Source: Nitrospirota bacterium
GTDB lineage: Bacteria > Nitrospirota > Thermodesulfovibrionia > Thermodesulfovibrionales > UBA6898
DNA length: 64,000 bases
Assembly: GCA_016235245.1 (NCBI GenBank)
Contig: JACRLO010000035.1
Location: 1 to 64,000 of the forward strand
Direction of reading: 5' to 3'
Shown: positions 1 through 9,223 of the stretch, one piece after another
Numbering within the stretch: the first letter of the stretch is position 1
Layout: each line of letters begins with the position of its first letter
Position numbers and translations under genes: made by a program
Notes under the pieces: generated by a model
What the model saw: the letters and a program-made list of their open reading frames with translations, nothing else
Database searches by the model: none
Told to the model about the DNA's origin: nothing

Positions 1-440
1 TCATTGCCCGTCACATTCCAGTACAGCTCATCATACTCGTTAAAGAATCCGAGCTGGTGGTCAGTGGTATATGTCAGTTCATACTCATATATGCCGGGGG
101 CAAGGGTTACGTTATCGCTGCCGATGTAGGTCCTGATCCCATTCTCATAATCCTTCGTGGCATACGGCTCCGGCTTTCCGCCCCTCTTGACGCCGACCAT
201 ACGGAACCCCACTTTTCTGATCTTGCCTGAGGCCTCTTCATATTTTTGCGGGAAATCCCTGTAGATGCCGTGTTTGATCTTGATCGCTTCACTGCGGATG
301 ACAATGGTCTCGGTAACCGTCAGATGTGCATCCTCATGCACCGTGATATCGCTATGAAAGCTGAGGATCCGCTCGTCTGCCTGCGCAACGGGAACAAGCA
401 GACAGAAGAGGAAAAGCAGGGCCAGCAGGCGGGTCTTCAT
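1..440 (-). CDS. DUF2207-type membrane protein, N-terminal part (runs off window)
   Basis: The reading frame starts at the ATG at 438-440 and stays open to the window edge, so the C-terminal part is missing. The first 22 residues form a signal peptide ending near AQA-D. The next 120 residues show the pattern of the DUF2207 extracytoplasmic domain: an N-terminal beta region (RILSFHSDITV), a V-x-E stretch and the GIYRDFP motif. Family members usually continue into two membrane helices and a Gly-rich tail, which would lie outside the window. The family's function is unknown. The gene follows the DUF4149 gene with a 3-base gap, so the two are very probably co-transcribed. Confidence 0.75.
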   Translation of the reverse strand, partial: MKTRLLALLFLFCLLVPVAQADERILSFHSDITVHEDAHLTVTETIVIRSEAIKIKHGIYRDFPQKYEEASGKIRKVGFRMVGVKRGGKPEPYATKDYENGIRTYIGSDNVTLAPGIYEYELTYTTDHQLGFFNEYDELYWNVTGN

Positions 441-443
441 GCC

Positions 444-914
444 TTATTTATCGAGGCGAAGGCTGATGACCAGCAATACAATGCCGTCAGCCAGCATGAG
501 GAGATTAAGGATTGCGCTCTGGCCATGCAGGGTCCGGAACTTTTTTCTGAGCTGATCATCAGGAGAGGTCTTTTCAAAAGAGGCGATCTCCTGTTTGACT
601 CTTTTAATCTCCGGATGCAGTCTGACACTCACATACAGCGACAGTATGACAGCCGCGGTCAAAAGGAAAAGAGACAGGTTGTAACCGGGAACCGCCCTGT
701 CCTGAACAGAGAGCAGAAAAAGTACAAGGGACAGGACAGCGACAATTATGGAAAAAAGGAAATACGAGGGGAAGAGCTTCCCCACGATATCGCCGGCCAT
801 ATCCTTGCCATAGGATTTGAAGATCACCGGCGTGACAACAAAGGTGAAGAGAAAAATGCCGCCGACCCAGAGAGAAAGTATGAGGGTATAGAGATGGGTT
901 AGTATCGTTTTCAT
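444..914 (-). CDS. DUF4149 (TMEM205-like) four-helix membrane protein
   Basis: This 156-residue protein has four predicted membrane helices (about 8-28, 52-70, 77-97, 135-152). The family pattern WVGGIFLFTFVVTPVIF lies in helix 1 and a short acidic and basic loop lies before helix 4. This matches DUF4149/TMEM205-like proteins, which have no established bacterial function. It is the first gene of a two-gene unit with the DUF2207 protein. The ATG has no Shine-Dalgarno sequence. A TATAAT box sits only six bases upstream, which suggests the mRNA begins at or very near the start codon. Confidence 0.8.
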   Translation of the reverse strand: MKTILTHLYTLILSLWVGGIFLFTFVVTPVIFKSYGKDMAGDIVGKLFPSYFLFSIIVAVLSLVLFLLSVQDRAVPGYNLSLFLLTAAVILSLYVSVRLHPEIKRVKQEIASFEKTSPDDQLRKKFRTLHGQSAILNLLMLADGIVLLVISLRLDK

Positions 915-920
915 GGAGAC

Positions 921-949
921 ATTATAGCCTAAACTCTATCGGTAATGAA
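921..949 (-). promoter_or_regulatory. Candidate leaderless promoter of the DUF4149 gene
   Basis: On the minus strand TATAAT (926-921) lies six bases before the ATG at 914-912, with a weak TTCATT 17 bases upstream (949-944). Transcription would begin about at the A of the start codon. No ribosome-binding sequence is visible. Confidence 0.45.
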
Positions 950-1027
950 GACGCAGGACCGGCACAGCAGCCTGTACCGTTAAACAGACCTGTATTTCGA
1001 GCCAAATATCAGGTAGAGTATAGGAGT

Positions 1028-2389
1028 ATGCGTTTTGACGAACTGAACATCCATCCAAAGGTCCTCGAAGGAATACAGGCTGCGGGATTTTCAACATGTA
1101 CGCCTGTCCAGGCCTTGACCCTGCCGGAAGCCCTGAAAGGGCGGGATATTGCGGCTCAGGCGCAGACCGGCACCGGCAAGACTGCCGCATTTCTGATCTC
1201 GGTATTTTCAAGGATGCTTACCATGCCTGCTCCGGGCCAGGGACCTTCGCCGCGGGCGCTGGTTATTGCGCCTACCCGCGAACTGGTCGTTCAGATTGAG
1301 GCAGAGGCAAAACTGTTGGGCGGCTTTACAGGATTTACGATCGTCTCTGCCTACGGCGGCATTGACTATCTGAAGCAGAGAGATGACATCGCCAGAGGGG
1401 TTGATATGCTGATCGGCACACCAGGCCGGCTCATCGACTACCTGAAGCAGAAGGTCTATAGTCTGAGAAAAACCCAGTTCCTTGTTATTGACGAGGCTGA
1501 CCGCATGTTCGACATGGGTTTTATCGCTGACCTCCGCTTCATGCTCAGGAGAATGGCGCCCTACAACGAGCGGCAGTCCATGCTCTTTTCAGCAACCCTT
1601 TCAAACCGCGTCATGGAGCTCTGCTATGAACATATGAACAACCCCGAGCGGTTTTCCGTAACGCCCGAACAGATGACGGTCGATATTATCGAGCAGGAAC
1701 TGTATCACGTGAGCAAGGAAGAGAAGTTCGGCCTTCTTCTGGGACTTCTGAAGCGGGAGCCGGGCGGCCACTATATTATCTTCTGCAACATGAAGTCCAC
1801 CGCAGACAGGCTGAAGACGCTGCTGAACGCCAATGAGTATCCTGCGGCAGCCATCACCGGAGACCTTCCGCAGGACAAGCGGATCAAGGTGCTGAACCGC
1901 TTCAAAAGCGGAGATCTCGCGATTCTGATTGCAACTGACGTTGCCAGCAGAGGCCTGCATGTCGATGGCATCACCCATGTGATCAACTATGACCTTCCCC
2001 AGGATTCAGAGGATTATGTCCACCGCATCGGCAGGACAGCACGGGCGGGTGCAGGCGGCAAGGCGATCAGCCTGGCCTGCGAAAGCTACGTGCTTTCGCT
2101 CCACGACATAGAAGAATATATAAAGAAAAAGATACCGACTCTGCCCGTAACCGATGAGTTGATCGTTACCGATTATAAAAGAGTATCGTTGCATCAGCCT
2201 CAATCGCGAAAAGGGCCTCCTTCTCGCGGGAAAAGACCTTCAGATAAAGGGACAAAAAAATATACGTCCGGATCTGGCAGCAGGAGCACTGGCTCCTCAG
2301 GATCAGAAAGCCGCCGCAGACCTGACAGCCAAAAGCGGGCCGGGAAAAAACCTGCGTCTCATGCCAAGCCTGAGCCATCCGGCAGATAG
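1028..2389 (+). CDS. DEAD-box ATP-dependent RNA helicase, RhlB/RhlE-like
   Basis: This 453-residue cytoplasmic helicase unwinds RNA using ATP, typically in mRNA decay or ribosome assembly. The motifs appear in order: Q motif (GFSTCTPVQ, about 19-27), motif I AQTGTGKT, PTREL, TPGR, motif II as VIDEADRMFDMGF, SAT, and motif VI HRIGRTARAG near residue 338. The two RecA-like domains end near residue 385. The remaining 65 residues are a Lys/Arg/Ser/Gly-rich disordered tail, as in RhlB/RhlE proteins, where such tails bind RNA. The CTPVQ version of the Q motif favours RhlB-like. It appears monocistronic. Confidence 0.92.
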   Translation: MRFDELNIHPKVLEGIQAAGFSTCTPVQALTLPEALKGRDIAAQAQTGTGKTAAFLISVFSRMLTMPAPGQGPSPRALVIAPTRELVVQIEAEAKLLGGFTGFTIVSAYGGIDYLKQRDDIARGVDMLIGTPGRLIDYLKQKVYSLRKTQFLVIDEADRMFDMGFIADLRFMLRRMAPYNERQSMLFSATLSNRVMELCYEHMNNPERFSVTPEQMTVDIIEQELYHVSKEEKFGLLLGLLKREPGGHYIIFCNMKSTADRLKTLLNANEYPAAAITGDLPQDKRIKVLNRFKSGDLAILIATDVASRGLHVDGITHVINYDLPQDSEDYVHRIGRTARAGAGGKAISLACESYVLSLHDIEEYIKKKIPTLPVTDELIVTDYKRVSLHQPQSRKGPPSRGKRPSDKGTKKYTSGSGSRSTGSSGSESRRRPDSQKRAGKKPASHAKPEPSGR

Positions 2390-2508
2390 CAGCGATTCAA
2401 ACACGCAGTTTTCGAACGCTTATTCGTGAAGCAGGGCCAGTTGACAATGATGGTTCATTTCATATAATATCTAAACATTGCAACTATCAAATGCACGAGG
2501 AGGCATCC

Positions 2509-2895
2509 ATGTCAGACAAGAAATTCGTTTTTACCCTGTCGCACACAACTACCAACCCTATTGAAGTCCTTGGCATTATGAAAATCGCTTCGAACATCAA
2601 GGCCTTTTCGGACGAGTCAGAGATCGCTATTTTTCTTATCGGAGAAGGAGTTCAGTTGGCAAAAAAAGGTGTTATTGAGAATATCTCGATGGAGTTTGAG
2701 GGCAAGCAGGTCAATTTCGGCGAAATGCTCGAACTACTGGTCGATTTCGGCGTCAAGTTCTACGTCTGCCATGCCTTTATGCCTGGTTATGGTCTCACCC
2801 CGGAAAACATGATTCAAGGGGCAGAGATCAAGTCCAGCTCATATCTTGGAGAACTGCTTCTTCAGGGATACATACCCTTCTCACTCAGCATATAG
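2509..2895 (+). CDS. DsrE family protein
   Basis: This 128-residue DsrE-like alpha/beta protein belongs to a family that includes sulfur-transfer subunits and uncharacterised relatives. It opens with FVFTLSH, has the conserved IAIFLIGEGVQLA strand-helix unit, and carries one Cys in FYVCHAFM (about residue 86), the position used for persulfide transfer in active family members. An ATG at 2491 is in frame, but GAGGAGG at 2497-2503 stands five bases before the ATG at 2509, so the latter is taken as the start. It is followed at once by a strong bidirectional terminator and is probably monocistronic. Its partner and substrate are unknown. A related DsrE2 protein lies at 47959-48498. Confidence 0.8.
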   Translation: MSDKKFVFTLSHTTTNPIEVLGIMKIASNIKAFSDESEIAIFLIGEGVQLAKKGVIENISMEFEGKQVNFGEMLELLVDFGVKFYVCHAFMPGYGLTPENMIQGAEIKSSSYLGELLLQGYIPFSLSI

Positions 2896-2910
2896 GCTTT
2901 CATTTCGAAA

Positions 2911-2949
2911 AAAAAAGGCTCCCATGGAAACATGAGGAGCCTTTTTTTT
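2911..2949. terminator. Bidirectional intrinsic terminator
   Basis: A 7-bp perfect core stem AGGCTCC (2916-2922) / AGGAGCCT-side (2936-2942) is extended by an A-tract on the left and a T-tract on the right. The hairpin has a U-run in both directions. It serves the DsrE gene on plus and the small gene at 2962-3189 on minus. Confidence 0.85.
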
Positions 2950-2961
2950 GACTGCAGGAGA

Positions 2962-3189
2962 TTATACAGAGTCGATATCGTCGTACAGCGATGATTCTGT
3001 CGAATAGTAAGGGACTTTTTCCGAAGAGATATATTCATAGACACCGGCGGCAACCGAACCCGCAACCATGCCTGCTGTTGCCCCCAATAGACTGCCCTTT
3101 GCAGGATGCTTCCGGTCAGACAGCATGCCCATCGCTGTCCCTGCTGCAGTCGCAATTCCAAGCCATATGAGATATCGTGTTTTATTCAT
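2962..3189 (-). CDS. Small glycine-zipper-like membrane protein
   Basis: This 75-residue protein was not matched to a named family. It has a hydrophobic, Gly/Ala-rich N-terminal helix (about 7-21) and a second one (about 33-52: GSLLGATAGMVAGSVAAGV) with regular small-residue spacing, as in glycine-zipper or YMGG-like membrane proteins. A polar acidic tail ends in DDIDSV. The start is set by an AGGAGAGG ribosome-binding site just before the ATG at 3187-3189. A longer in-frame upstream reading has atypical composition. It ends into the shared terminator at 2911-2949. Confidence 0.65.
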   Translation of the reverse strand: MNKTRYLIWLGIATAAGTAMGMLSDRKHPAKGSLLGATAGMVAGSVAAGVYEYISSEKVPYYSTESSLYDDIDSV

Positions 3190-3279
3190 CCTCTCCTCTT
3201 CAAAAAGCAGTATAGAATACCACGAACGCCTGCATTCGGACAAAGGATATAGACAACATCTGCGCGATACTCCTTCCAG

Positions 3280-3288
3280 TGATATAAT
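3280..3288 (+). promoter_or_regulatory. Extended -10 promoter of the DUF1499 gene
   Basis: The sequence TGA-TATAAT is a perfect -10 hexamer with an extended TGn element. It ends nine bases before the ATG at 3298, so the predicted 5' leader is about three bases. No Shine-Dalgarno sequence is present. Confidence 0.5.
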
Positions 3289-3297
3289 GAACTCATC

Positions 3298-4044
3298 ATG
3301 ACACCACAGCACGGAAACATGCTCTCCATTGCCTGGCTCTGCGCTGCCCTGGCGGCCATCCTTGCAGTTGTCGCGATAACCGCCGGGTTCGGCACACGGA
3401 TAGGCTGGTGGGGATATAGGACAGGGCTTTCGCTCCTGAAATGGTCAGCCTGCGCTGAGCTTGCAATTGCAGCCTTCTCACTCGCAGGCAGTATCCTTGC
3501 CGCTTTCCGGGGTGGCAGCAGCGGACTTCCTCTGTATCTCCTTGCGTTCGTCATCAGCATTGCTTCGGTCATTGTTCCGTTTCGCATGTATCTTATTTCC
3601 CGCAGCGTGCCGGCGATCCATGACATCACTACGGACACGGAAAATCCTCCGCAATTCAATAGAGTCCTCGGCTTGCGAAAGGGCGCACTGAACCCGGCCG
3701 AATATGGAGGCCCTGAAATTGCACAACAGCAGAAAAAGGCATATCCGGACATTGCACCCCTGACGCTTGAAGTCCCTCCGGAGAAGGCCTTTGACCGAGC
3801 GCTTATCGAAGCAGGGAAGCAGAGATGGCAAGTTGTGAATGCTGACAAAGGCAATGGTCTGATCGAAGCCACGGATACGACATTCTGGTTCGGGTTCAGG
3901 GACGATATTGTAATCCGTATCACCCCTGAGGGAAACGGCAGCCGCGTCGATCTTCGCTCATTGTCTCGCGTCGGCAGGAGTGATGTTGGAGCGAATGCAG
4001 GCAGGATACGCAGATATCTGAATGCCCTGAAAAAAGGAGCTTAA
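3298..4044 (+). CDS. DUF1499 domain membrane protein
   Basis: This 248-residue protein has three N-terminal membrane helices (about 10-30, 50-67, 76-95) followed by a soluble DUF1499 domain (about 106-246). The domain markers are IHDITTDTENPPQF, the PLTLEVPP segment, IEATDTTFWFGFRDDIVIRI and the SRVGRSDVGANAGRIRRYL end. The family is widespread in bacteria and plastids without a proven role. It is followed two bases later by a glycerophosphodiesterase gene, so the pair forms one transcript. The start matches a TATAAT box only nine bases upstream. Confidence 0.85.
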   Translation: MTPQHGNMLSIAWLCAALAAILAVVAITAGFGTRIGWWGYRTGLSLLKWSACAELAIAAFSLAGSILAAFRGGSSGLPLYLLAFVISIASVIVPFRMYLISRSVPAIHDITTDTENPPQFNRVLGLRKGALNPAEYGGPEIAQQQKKAYPDIAPLTLEVPPEKAFDRALIEAGKQRWQVVNADKGNGLIEATDTTFWFGFRDDIVIRITPEGNGSRVDLRSLSRVGRSDVGANAGRIRRYLNALKKGA

Positions 4045-4046
4045 CC

Positions 4047-4715
4047 ATGTTCCTTAAAATAGGCCACCGCGGAGCCGGTGCGTATGAGATCGAAAATACG
4101 GTTGAGAGCTTTAAGAAGGCTGTAGAGCTGGGCGCCAATGCCGTTGAACTTGATGTAAGGCAGTCAAAAGACGGGCATCTGATCCTCTCCCATGACGATA
4201 ACCTCAAGAGAGTATTCGGGATTGACCTGCCCGTCCACGAAGCTTCATTGGCAGAGCTGAAAAAGACGAGCGGCAACAAAATGATCACCCTCGAAGATGC
4301 ACTTCAGGCCTTGGGCAGCAAGGTCAAAAAGATCCTCGTAGAGTTGAAGGAAATCGGGCATGAAAAGAAGATCCTTGATACGATCAAGAAAGAAAAACGT
4401 AAGGGAAAGGTTATCATCGTCTCCTTCCATACCGAGGCACTCGACGCTGTACGAAAACTCGACCAGGAGATCGAGACCGGACTGATCTATACGAAATTCA
4501 GGAACCCCATAGAAGCGGCATTAAAGCTTCAGGCCCAGTATCTTGTTCCTCTTTATCGCTTCACCCATACCAGGGATATCGAAAAGGCCCATAAGAACAA
4601 CCTGAAGGTGATCGTCTGGACCATCAACACAGAAGAAGAAGCACGGACATACAGAGCCAAGGGAGTTGACGGCATCGCAACCGATAAGCCTGATATCTTT
4701 CAGGGGATTTCGTGA
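4047..4715 (+). CDS. Glycerophosphodiester phosphodiesterase (UgpQ-like)
   Basis: This 222-residue cytoplasmic TIM-barrel enzyme hydrolyses glycerophosphodiesters to glycerol 3-phosphate and an alcohol. The catalytic His pair and metal ligands are visible: IGHRGAGAYEIENT (His5, Arg6, Glu12), ELDV (Glu and Asp about residues 31-33) and SHDD (His about residue 48). The later strands LVELKE, VIVSFH and VIVWTINTEEE with a terminal GVDGIATDKPD are also typical. There is no signal peptide, so it resembles cytosolic UgpQ rather than periplasmic GlpQ. It is coupled to the DUF1499 gene (two bases apart). The substrate head group cannot be inferred. Confidence 0.9.
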   Translation: MFLKIGHRGAGAYEIENTVESFKKAVELGANAVELDVRQSKDGHLILSHDDNLKRVFGIDLPVHEASLAELKKTSGNKMITLEDALQALGSKVKKILVELKEIGHEKKILDTIKKEKRKGKVIIVSFHTEALDAVRKLDQEIETGLIYTKFRNPIEAALKLQAQYLVPLYRFTHTRDIEKAHKNNLKVIVWTINTEEEARTYRAKGVDGIATDKPDIFQGIS

Positions 4716-4890
4716 TCATGCCTGCCAGCCCGCTCTCCATGCCCTTTGTTGCCTTCCTTATTTTCACCCGGTAAAATAGATAGCACATATTTACTTCCGG
4801 CGACCTGTAGGCATTAACTATCTCTCGCCCCACGTAACAAGGATTCAGTTTAGCTGCGGAAAGAAAGTTCAGGGGAACTAAAAAGTCACT

Positions 4891-6912
4891 ATGGATATAT
4901 ATAAAGAGATTGCGCGGCTCAATCCGCGGCAGGAAGAAGCGGTCATGCAGACTGACGGGCCCCTCCTTATCCTCGCCGGAGCCGGTTCAGGCAAGACCCG
5001 GGTCATCACGATGCGGACTGCCTACCTGATAAAGACCGGCATCACCAGGGCAGGCTCTGTCCTTGCCGTCACCTTCACCAACAAGGCGGCAAAAGAGATG
5101 CGTGAGCGGGTGAAATCCATGCTGAAGGGAGAGGCCGGCACGCCGGTTATTTCCACCTTTCACTCCCTCTGCCTCAGGATACTCAGGCGTGAGATCGAGC
5201 ATCTCGGGTACCGGAAAGACTTCACGATCTATGATACGTCCGAACAGGTCTCGCTCCTGCGGAACATCCTGTCTGACATAAAATTCTACGATAAGACATT
5301 CAAACCGGAAAATATTCTCGAAAGAATCAGCAGGACAAAAAATGATTTTTCAGCTCCCGAGGCAACCGCATCGGACAAGCCCCTTGAAGAGGCCTCGGCC
5401 ATGCTCTATCCCAGGTATCTCGATGCGCTCAAATCGCTGAATGCCCTCGATTTCGACGATCTTCTTCTGCTGACGCTGAAGCTCTTCAGAGAGCATCCTG
5501 ATGTGCTTGCGCAGTATCAGAATATGTTCCGTTATATCATGGTGGACGAGTACCAGGACACAAATAAGGTGCAGTATGATTTCATTAAACTTCTTGCAGG
5601 CGAGAGAAAAAATCTCTGCGTGGTCGGCGATGACGATCAGTCCATCTATGGATGGCGGGGAGCCAACCTCGGCAATATCCTCCATTTCGAAAAGGATTTC
5701 CCCGGCACAATCATCGTGAGGCTTGAGCAGAACTACCGCTCTTTCGGCAATATCCTGACTGCGGCAAACAGCGTAATAAAGAACAATAAAAGGAGAATGG
5801 CAAAATCCCTCTGGTCTGCACGGGGAGAGGGACCGAAGGTCAATATCCTGAAGGCGCGTGACACAGAGGATGAGGCAGCATGGATCGTTGACAGGATCGC
5901 GACGATCAAACTCGAAAAAAATACCCCCTACGAGCATTTCGCCGTAATCTACCGCGCAAATATCTTTTCCCGGCCCTTTGAAGAGGCACTCAGAAAACAG
6001 CGCATACCCTATTCCGTAGTCGGCGGAACAAGCTATTTCGAAAATAAAGAGATAAAAGACCTCGCGGCGTACCTCAAGATCATCGCCAATCCTTCTGACG
6101 ACTTGAGCCTGCTGCGGGCGGCAAATGCGCCGAAACGGGGTTTGGGCCCTTCTGCGCTGGGCCTGCTTTCGGAATTCAGCCGCGCCCATTCCATAAGCCT
6201 TCTCGATGCCTTTGGCAGGGCAACCGAGGCGCCCGGCCTGGGACCAAAGCCTGCGTCATCAGCCAGGGCCCTTTTCAGCCTGCTTGGGCGATACCGCGAC
6301 CTGTTCAGCAAAGGCAGAGAAATGGACAAGACGCTCAAGGCCCTTATCGATGAGGTCAATTACCGCGATTATATCAGTGAACTCTACAAAACCCCTGAGG
6401 TCTCATTCAGGAAGATAGAAAATCTCGATGGTTTTGCCGAGTCTGTGCGTCACTATGAATCCGCTGAAGTATCACCTTCTATCCATGGATTTCTTGAAAC
6501 CATGGCGCTCACTGACCTGATGGATGAAAAGGAAGAAAAAGGCGGCTATGGCGTTACGCTCATATCGTTCCACTCCTCCAAAGGTCTTGAGTTCCCTGTC
6601 GTATTCATTGCAGGCGCTGAAGAGGATATCCTGCCGCACAAGAAGTCTGCGGACACTGAGGGAGGCCTGGAAGAAGAACGAAGGCTTTTCTATGTAGGGA
6701 TAACACGGGCAATGCACGAACTGTATATCACCTATACAAACCAGAGAACGAAATACGGAAAAGAAGCACCCTCAAGCCCCTCGCGCTTTCTTGACGAACT
6801 TCCTGAGGAGGTCGTTAAAAAACTCGATCGTTTCGAGAAACTTTCCCCTGAAGAGGAAGAGCTCTATGCCAGGAAGTGCTTTGCAAACATACGCGCCAAA
6901 TTAGGAAAATAA
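4891..6912 (+). CDS. UvrD/PcrA/Rep-type superfamily 1 DNA helicase (first copy)
   Basis: This 673-residue 3'-5' DNA helicase has all SF1A motifs: Q motif LNPRQEEAV, Walker A GAGSGKT (30-36), Ia TFTNKAAKEMRERV, Walker B VDEYQDTN (about 217), III GDDDQSIYGWRGA, IV LEQNYRS, V ISFHSSKGLEFPVVF and VI EERRLFYVGITRA. Members act in nucleotide-excision or mismatch repair, or in removing stalled replication and transcription complexes. A second helicase of the same family lies at 35024-37120. Which copy is UvrD, PcrA or Rep cannot be decided here. The Tudor-like C-terminal tail that binds RNA polymerase in PcrA/UvrD is not obvious in this copy. It is followed nine bases later by tex. Confidence 0.92.
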   Translation: MDIYKEIARLNPRQEEAVMQTDGPLLILAGAGSGKTRVITMRTAYLIKTGITRAGSVLAVTFTNKAAKEMRERVKSMLKGEAGTPVISTFHSLCLRILRREIEHLGYRKDFTIYDTSEQVSLLRNILSDIKFYDKTFKPENILERISRTKNDFSAPEATASDKPLEEASAMLYPRYLDALKSLNALDFDDLLLLTLKLFREHPDVLAQYQNMFRYIMVDEYQDTNKVQYDFIKLLAGERKNLCVVGDDDQSIYGWRGANLGNILHFEKDFPGTIIVRLEQNYRSFGNILTAANSVIKNNKRRMAKSLWSARGEGPKVNILKARDTEDEAAWIVDRIATIKLEKNTPYEHFAVIYRANIFSRPFEEALRKQRIPYSVVGGTSYFENKEIKDLAAYLKIIANPSDDLSLLRAANAPKRGLGPSALGLLSEFSRAHSISLLDAFGRATEAPGLGPKPASSARALFSLLGRYRDLFSKGREMDKTLKALIDEVNYRDYISELYKTPEVSFRKIENLDGFAESVRHYESAEVSPSIHGFLETMALTDLMDEKEEKGGYGVTLISFHSSKGLEFPVVFIAGAEEDILPHKKSADTEGGLEEERRLFYVGITRAMHELYITYTNQRTKYGKEAPSSPSRFLDELPEEVVKKLDRFEKLSPEEEELYARKCFANIRAKLGK

Positions 6913-6921
6913 AAGGAACCA

Positions 6922-9189
6922 ATGAACGAATTGCATATATCCATAATCGCAAAAGAGCTTGGCATAACGCCTTCACAGGTAAAGGCAACAAATGCGCTGC
7001 TCGATGAAGGGGCAACAATCCCCTTTATCTCCCGGTACCGCAAGGAGGCGACCGGAAGTCTTGACGAGGTCGCTGTCGCTGCCATCAGGGACAGGCTGGA
7101 GCAGCTCAGGGAACTGGATAAACGGCGGGAGGCGATCCTGAAGTCTTTGGAAGAACGCAGCCTGCTTACCGATGAGTTAAAAGCAAAGATCGACAGCGCT
7201 GATTCCCTGACCATCCTTGAAGATATCTATCTTCCCTTCAGGCCCAAGCGCCGCACACGGGCCATGATGGCAAAGGAAAAGGGGCTGGAACCTCTTGCCG
7301 CCGCCCTGTTTGTACAGGAAGAGATGGATATCGAAACCGCGGCCTCTTTGTATCTGGATGAGGAAAAAGGCGTGGCCACTTCAGAGGAGGCCCTGGCCGG
7401 AGCGCGGGACATAATTGCCGAATGGATCAGTGAGGACCAGGAAGCGCGTCAGAAGATGCGGGAACTCTATGCCTCTGAAGGCATGCTGCGGTCAAAGGTG
7501 ATGACCGGCAAAGAAGAGGAAGCAATAAAATACCGTGACTATTTTGACTGGGAAGAACCCATAGCAAAGGCCCCTTCGCACCGGATCCTTGCGATCCGCC
7601 GGGGAGAAGCTGAGGGTTTCCTGATCATGCGCATAACCCCTCCTGAAGATGAAGCGCTTAACGTTCTTGAGGCGCTCTTTCTGAAAGGGGACAATGCGGC
7701 TTCCGGGCAGGTGAAGCTTGCCCTGCATGACAGCTACAAGAGGCTGCTCACCTCTTCCATGGAAGGCGAGACCCGTCTTGCTGCCAAGAAACGGGCTGAC
7801 GAAGAGGCGATTCGCGTTTTTGTCGAGAACCTGAGGCAGCTTCTGCTGTCCCCTCCTCTGGGCAGAAAAAGCGTGCTGGCCATTGATCCCGGCTTCAGAA
7901 CAGGCTGCAAAGTCGTCTGTCTCGACCAGCAGGGGAAGCTTCTCCATCATGACACCATTTATCCCCACTTCTCCGATAAAGGCATTGGCGAGGCAGAAGC
8001 CAGGATCAAAGACCTCTGCAGCCGCTTTACTATTGAGGCGATAGCCATAGGCAACGGCACAGCAGGAAGAGAGACCGAAACGTTTGTCAGAAGTCTCGGT
8101 CTATCGCCCGCCATACACATTGTTATGGTGAATGAAAGTGGTGCATCGATCTATTCAGCATCAGAGGTGGCGAGAGAGGAATTCCCTGACCTTGATCTCA
8201 CCGTCCGGGGATCAGTCTCGATCGGCCGTCGTCTCACCGATCCTCTTGCCGAACTGGTGAAGATCGACCCTAAATCCATTGGCGTTGGCCAATACCAGCA
8301 TGATGTCGATCAGACAGCACTCAGGAAAAGCCTTGATGATGTTGTCAGCAGCTGCGTCAACGGTGTAGGGGTAGAAGTGAATACCGCAAGCAGACAGCTC
8401 CTCACCTATGTATCAGGGTTGGGGCCGCAGCTTGCAAAAGGCATTGTTGAATACCGCAATGAGCACGGCCCTTTCAGGTCGCGTGAAGAACTGAAAAAAG
8501 TTCCGCGCCTGGGTCCGAAGGCCTTTGAGCAGGCAACAGGGTTCCTCCGTATACGGGACGGTGGAAACCCTCTTGATAGCTCAGCAGTCCATCCGGAAAG
8601 CTATCATATTGTCGATGCCATGGCACAGGACATGGGCTGTTCAGTGGTTGACCTGATTAAGGACAATGGCCTCAGACAGCAAATAGACCTCCCCCGATAC
8701 GTGACGGATACTGTTGGACTTCCAACGTTGAACGATATCATGTCAGAGCTTGCCAAACCGGGACGTGACCCCAGGCAGCAGTTCGAGTCGTTTGCCTTTG
8801 CCGAGGGAGTGCAGAAGATCGAGGACCTGCAGCCGGGCATGAAGCTCCCCGGCATTGTCACGAACATCGCTGCATTTGGCGTCTTTGTGGACATTGGAGT
8901 ACATCAGGACGGTCTTGTGCATATCAGCGAGCTTGCAGACAGGTTCGTGAAGAACCCGGCAGACGTAGTGAAGGTCCATCAGAAGGTGACGGTTACGGTG
9001 ATGGAAGTCGATCTGCAGAGAAAACGCATTTCGCTTTCGATGAAAAGTCCTCAGACAGACAAGGCGGCTGTCGCAGGGAAGAAAGACCCCGTGTCATTGC
9101 CGAAGCCTGAAATAAAGCGCGAAAAAAAGGACAGGCAGCCGGTGCAGTTTTCGAATAATCCCTTTTACGAGGCATTCAGAAAAAAATAA
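6922..9189 (+). CDS. tex: Tex-family RNA-binding transcription accessory protein
   Basis: This 755-residue protein has the full Tex layout: an N-terminal helical region containing the IPFISRYRKEATGSLDEV signature (about 33-50), a YqgF/RuvC-like fold (SVLAIDPGFRTGCKVVCLD, about 319), helix-hairpin-helix motifs (about 505-560, ELKKVPRLGPKAFEQATGFLRI) and a C-terminal S1 domain (about 639-710, GIVTNIAAFGVFVDIG). A Lys-rich tail follows. Tex is a homologue of eukaryotic Spt6 and affects gene expression in several pathogens. Its exact biochemical role is unsettled. It is probably co-transcribed with the upstream helicase. Confidence 0.93.
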   Translation: MNELHISIIAKELGITPSQVKATNALLDEGATIPFISRYRKEATGSLDEVAVAAIRDRLEQLRELDKRREAILKSLEERSLLTDELKAKIDSADSLTILEDIYLPFRPKRRTRAMMAKEKGLEPLAAALFVQEEMDIETAASLYLDEEKGVATSEEALAGARDIIAEWISEDQEARQKMRELYASEGMLRSKVMTGKEEEAIKYRDYFDWEEPIAKAPSHRILAIRRGEAEGFLIMRITPPEDEALNVLEALFLKGDNAASGQVKLALHDSYKRLLTSSMEGETRLAAKKRADEEAIRVFVENLRQLLLSPPLGRKSVLAIDPGFRTGCKVVCLDQQGKLLHHDTIYPHFSDKGIGEAEARIKDLCSRFTIEAIAIGNGTAGRETETFVRSLGLSPAIHIVMVNESGASIYSASEVAREEFPDLDLTVRGSVSIGRRLTDPLAELVKIDPKSIGVGQYQHDVDQTALRKSLDDVVSSCVNGVGVEVNTASRQLLTYVSGLGPQLAKGIVEYRNEHGPFRSREELKKVPRLGPKAFEQATGFLRIRDGGNPLDSSAVHPESYHIVDAMAQDMGCSVVDLIKDNGLRQQIDLPRYVTDTVGLPTLNDIMSELAKPGRDPRQQFESFAFAEGVQKIEDLQPGMKLPGIVTNIAAFGVFVDIGVHQDGLVHISELADRFVKNPADVVKVHQKVTVTVMEVDLQRKRISLSMKSPQTDKAAVAGKKDPVSLPKPEIKREKKDRQPVQFSNNPFYEAFRKK

Positions 9190-9223
9190 TGCATACTATT
9201 TTAAAACAGCGACAGGAGTAGCT

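Noticed and set aside
246-902. 218-codon plus-strand frame opposite the DUF2207 and DUF4149 genes
   Set aside because: It reads as charged low-complexity without a family pattern. The minus strand has two good genes with a shared spacing and motif content.
3186-3923. 245-codon minus-strand frame opposite DUF1499
   Set aside because: Odd composition; the plus strand encodes a clear DUF1499 domain with a promoter.
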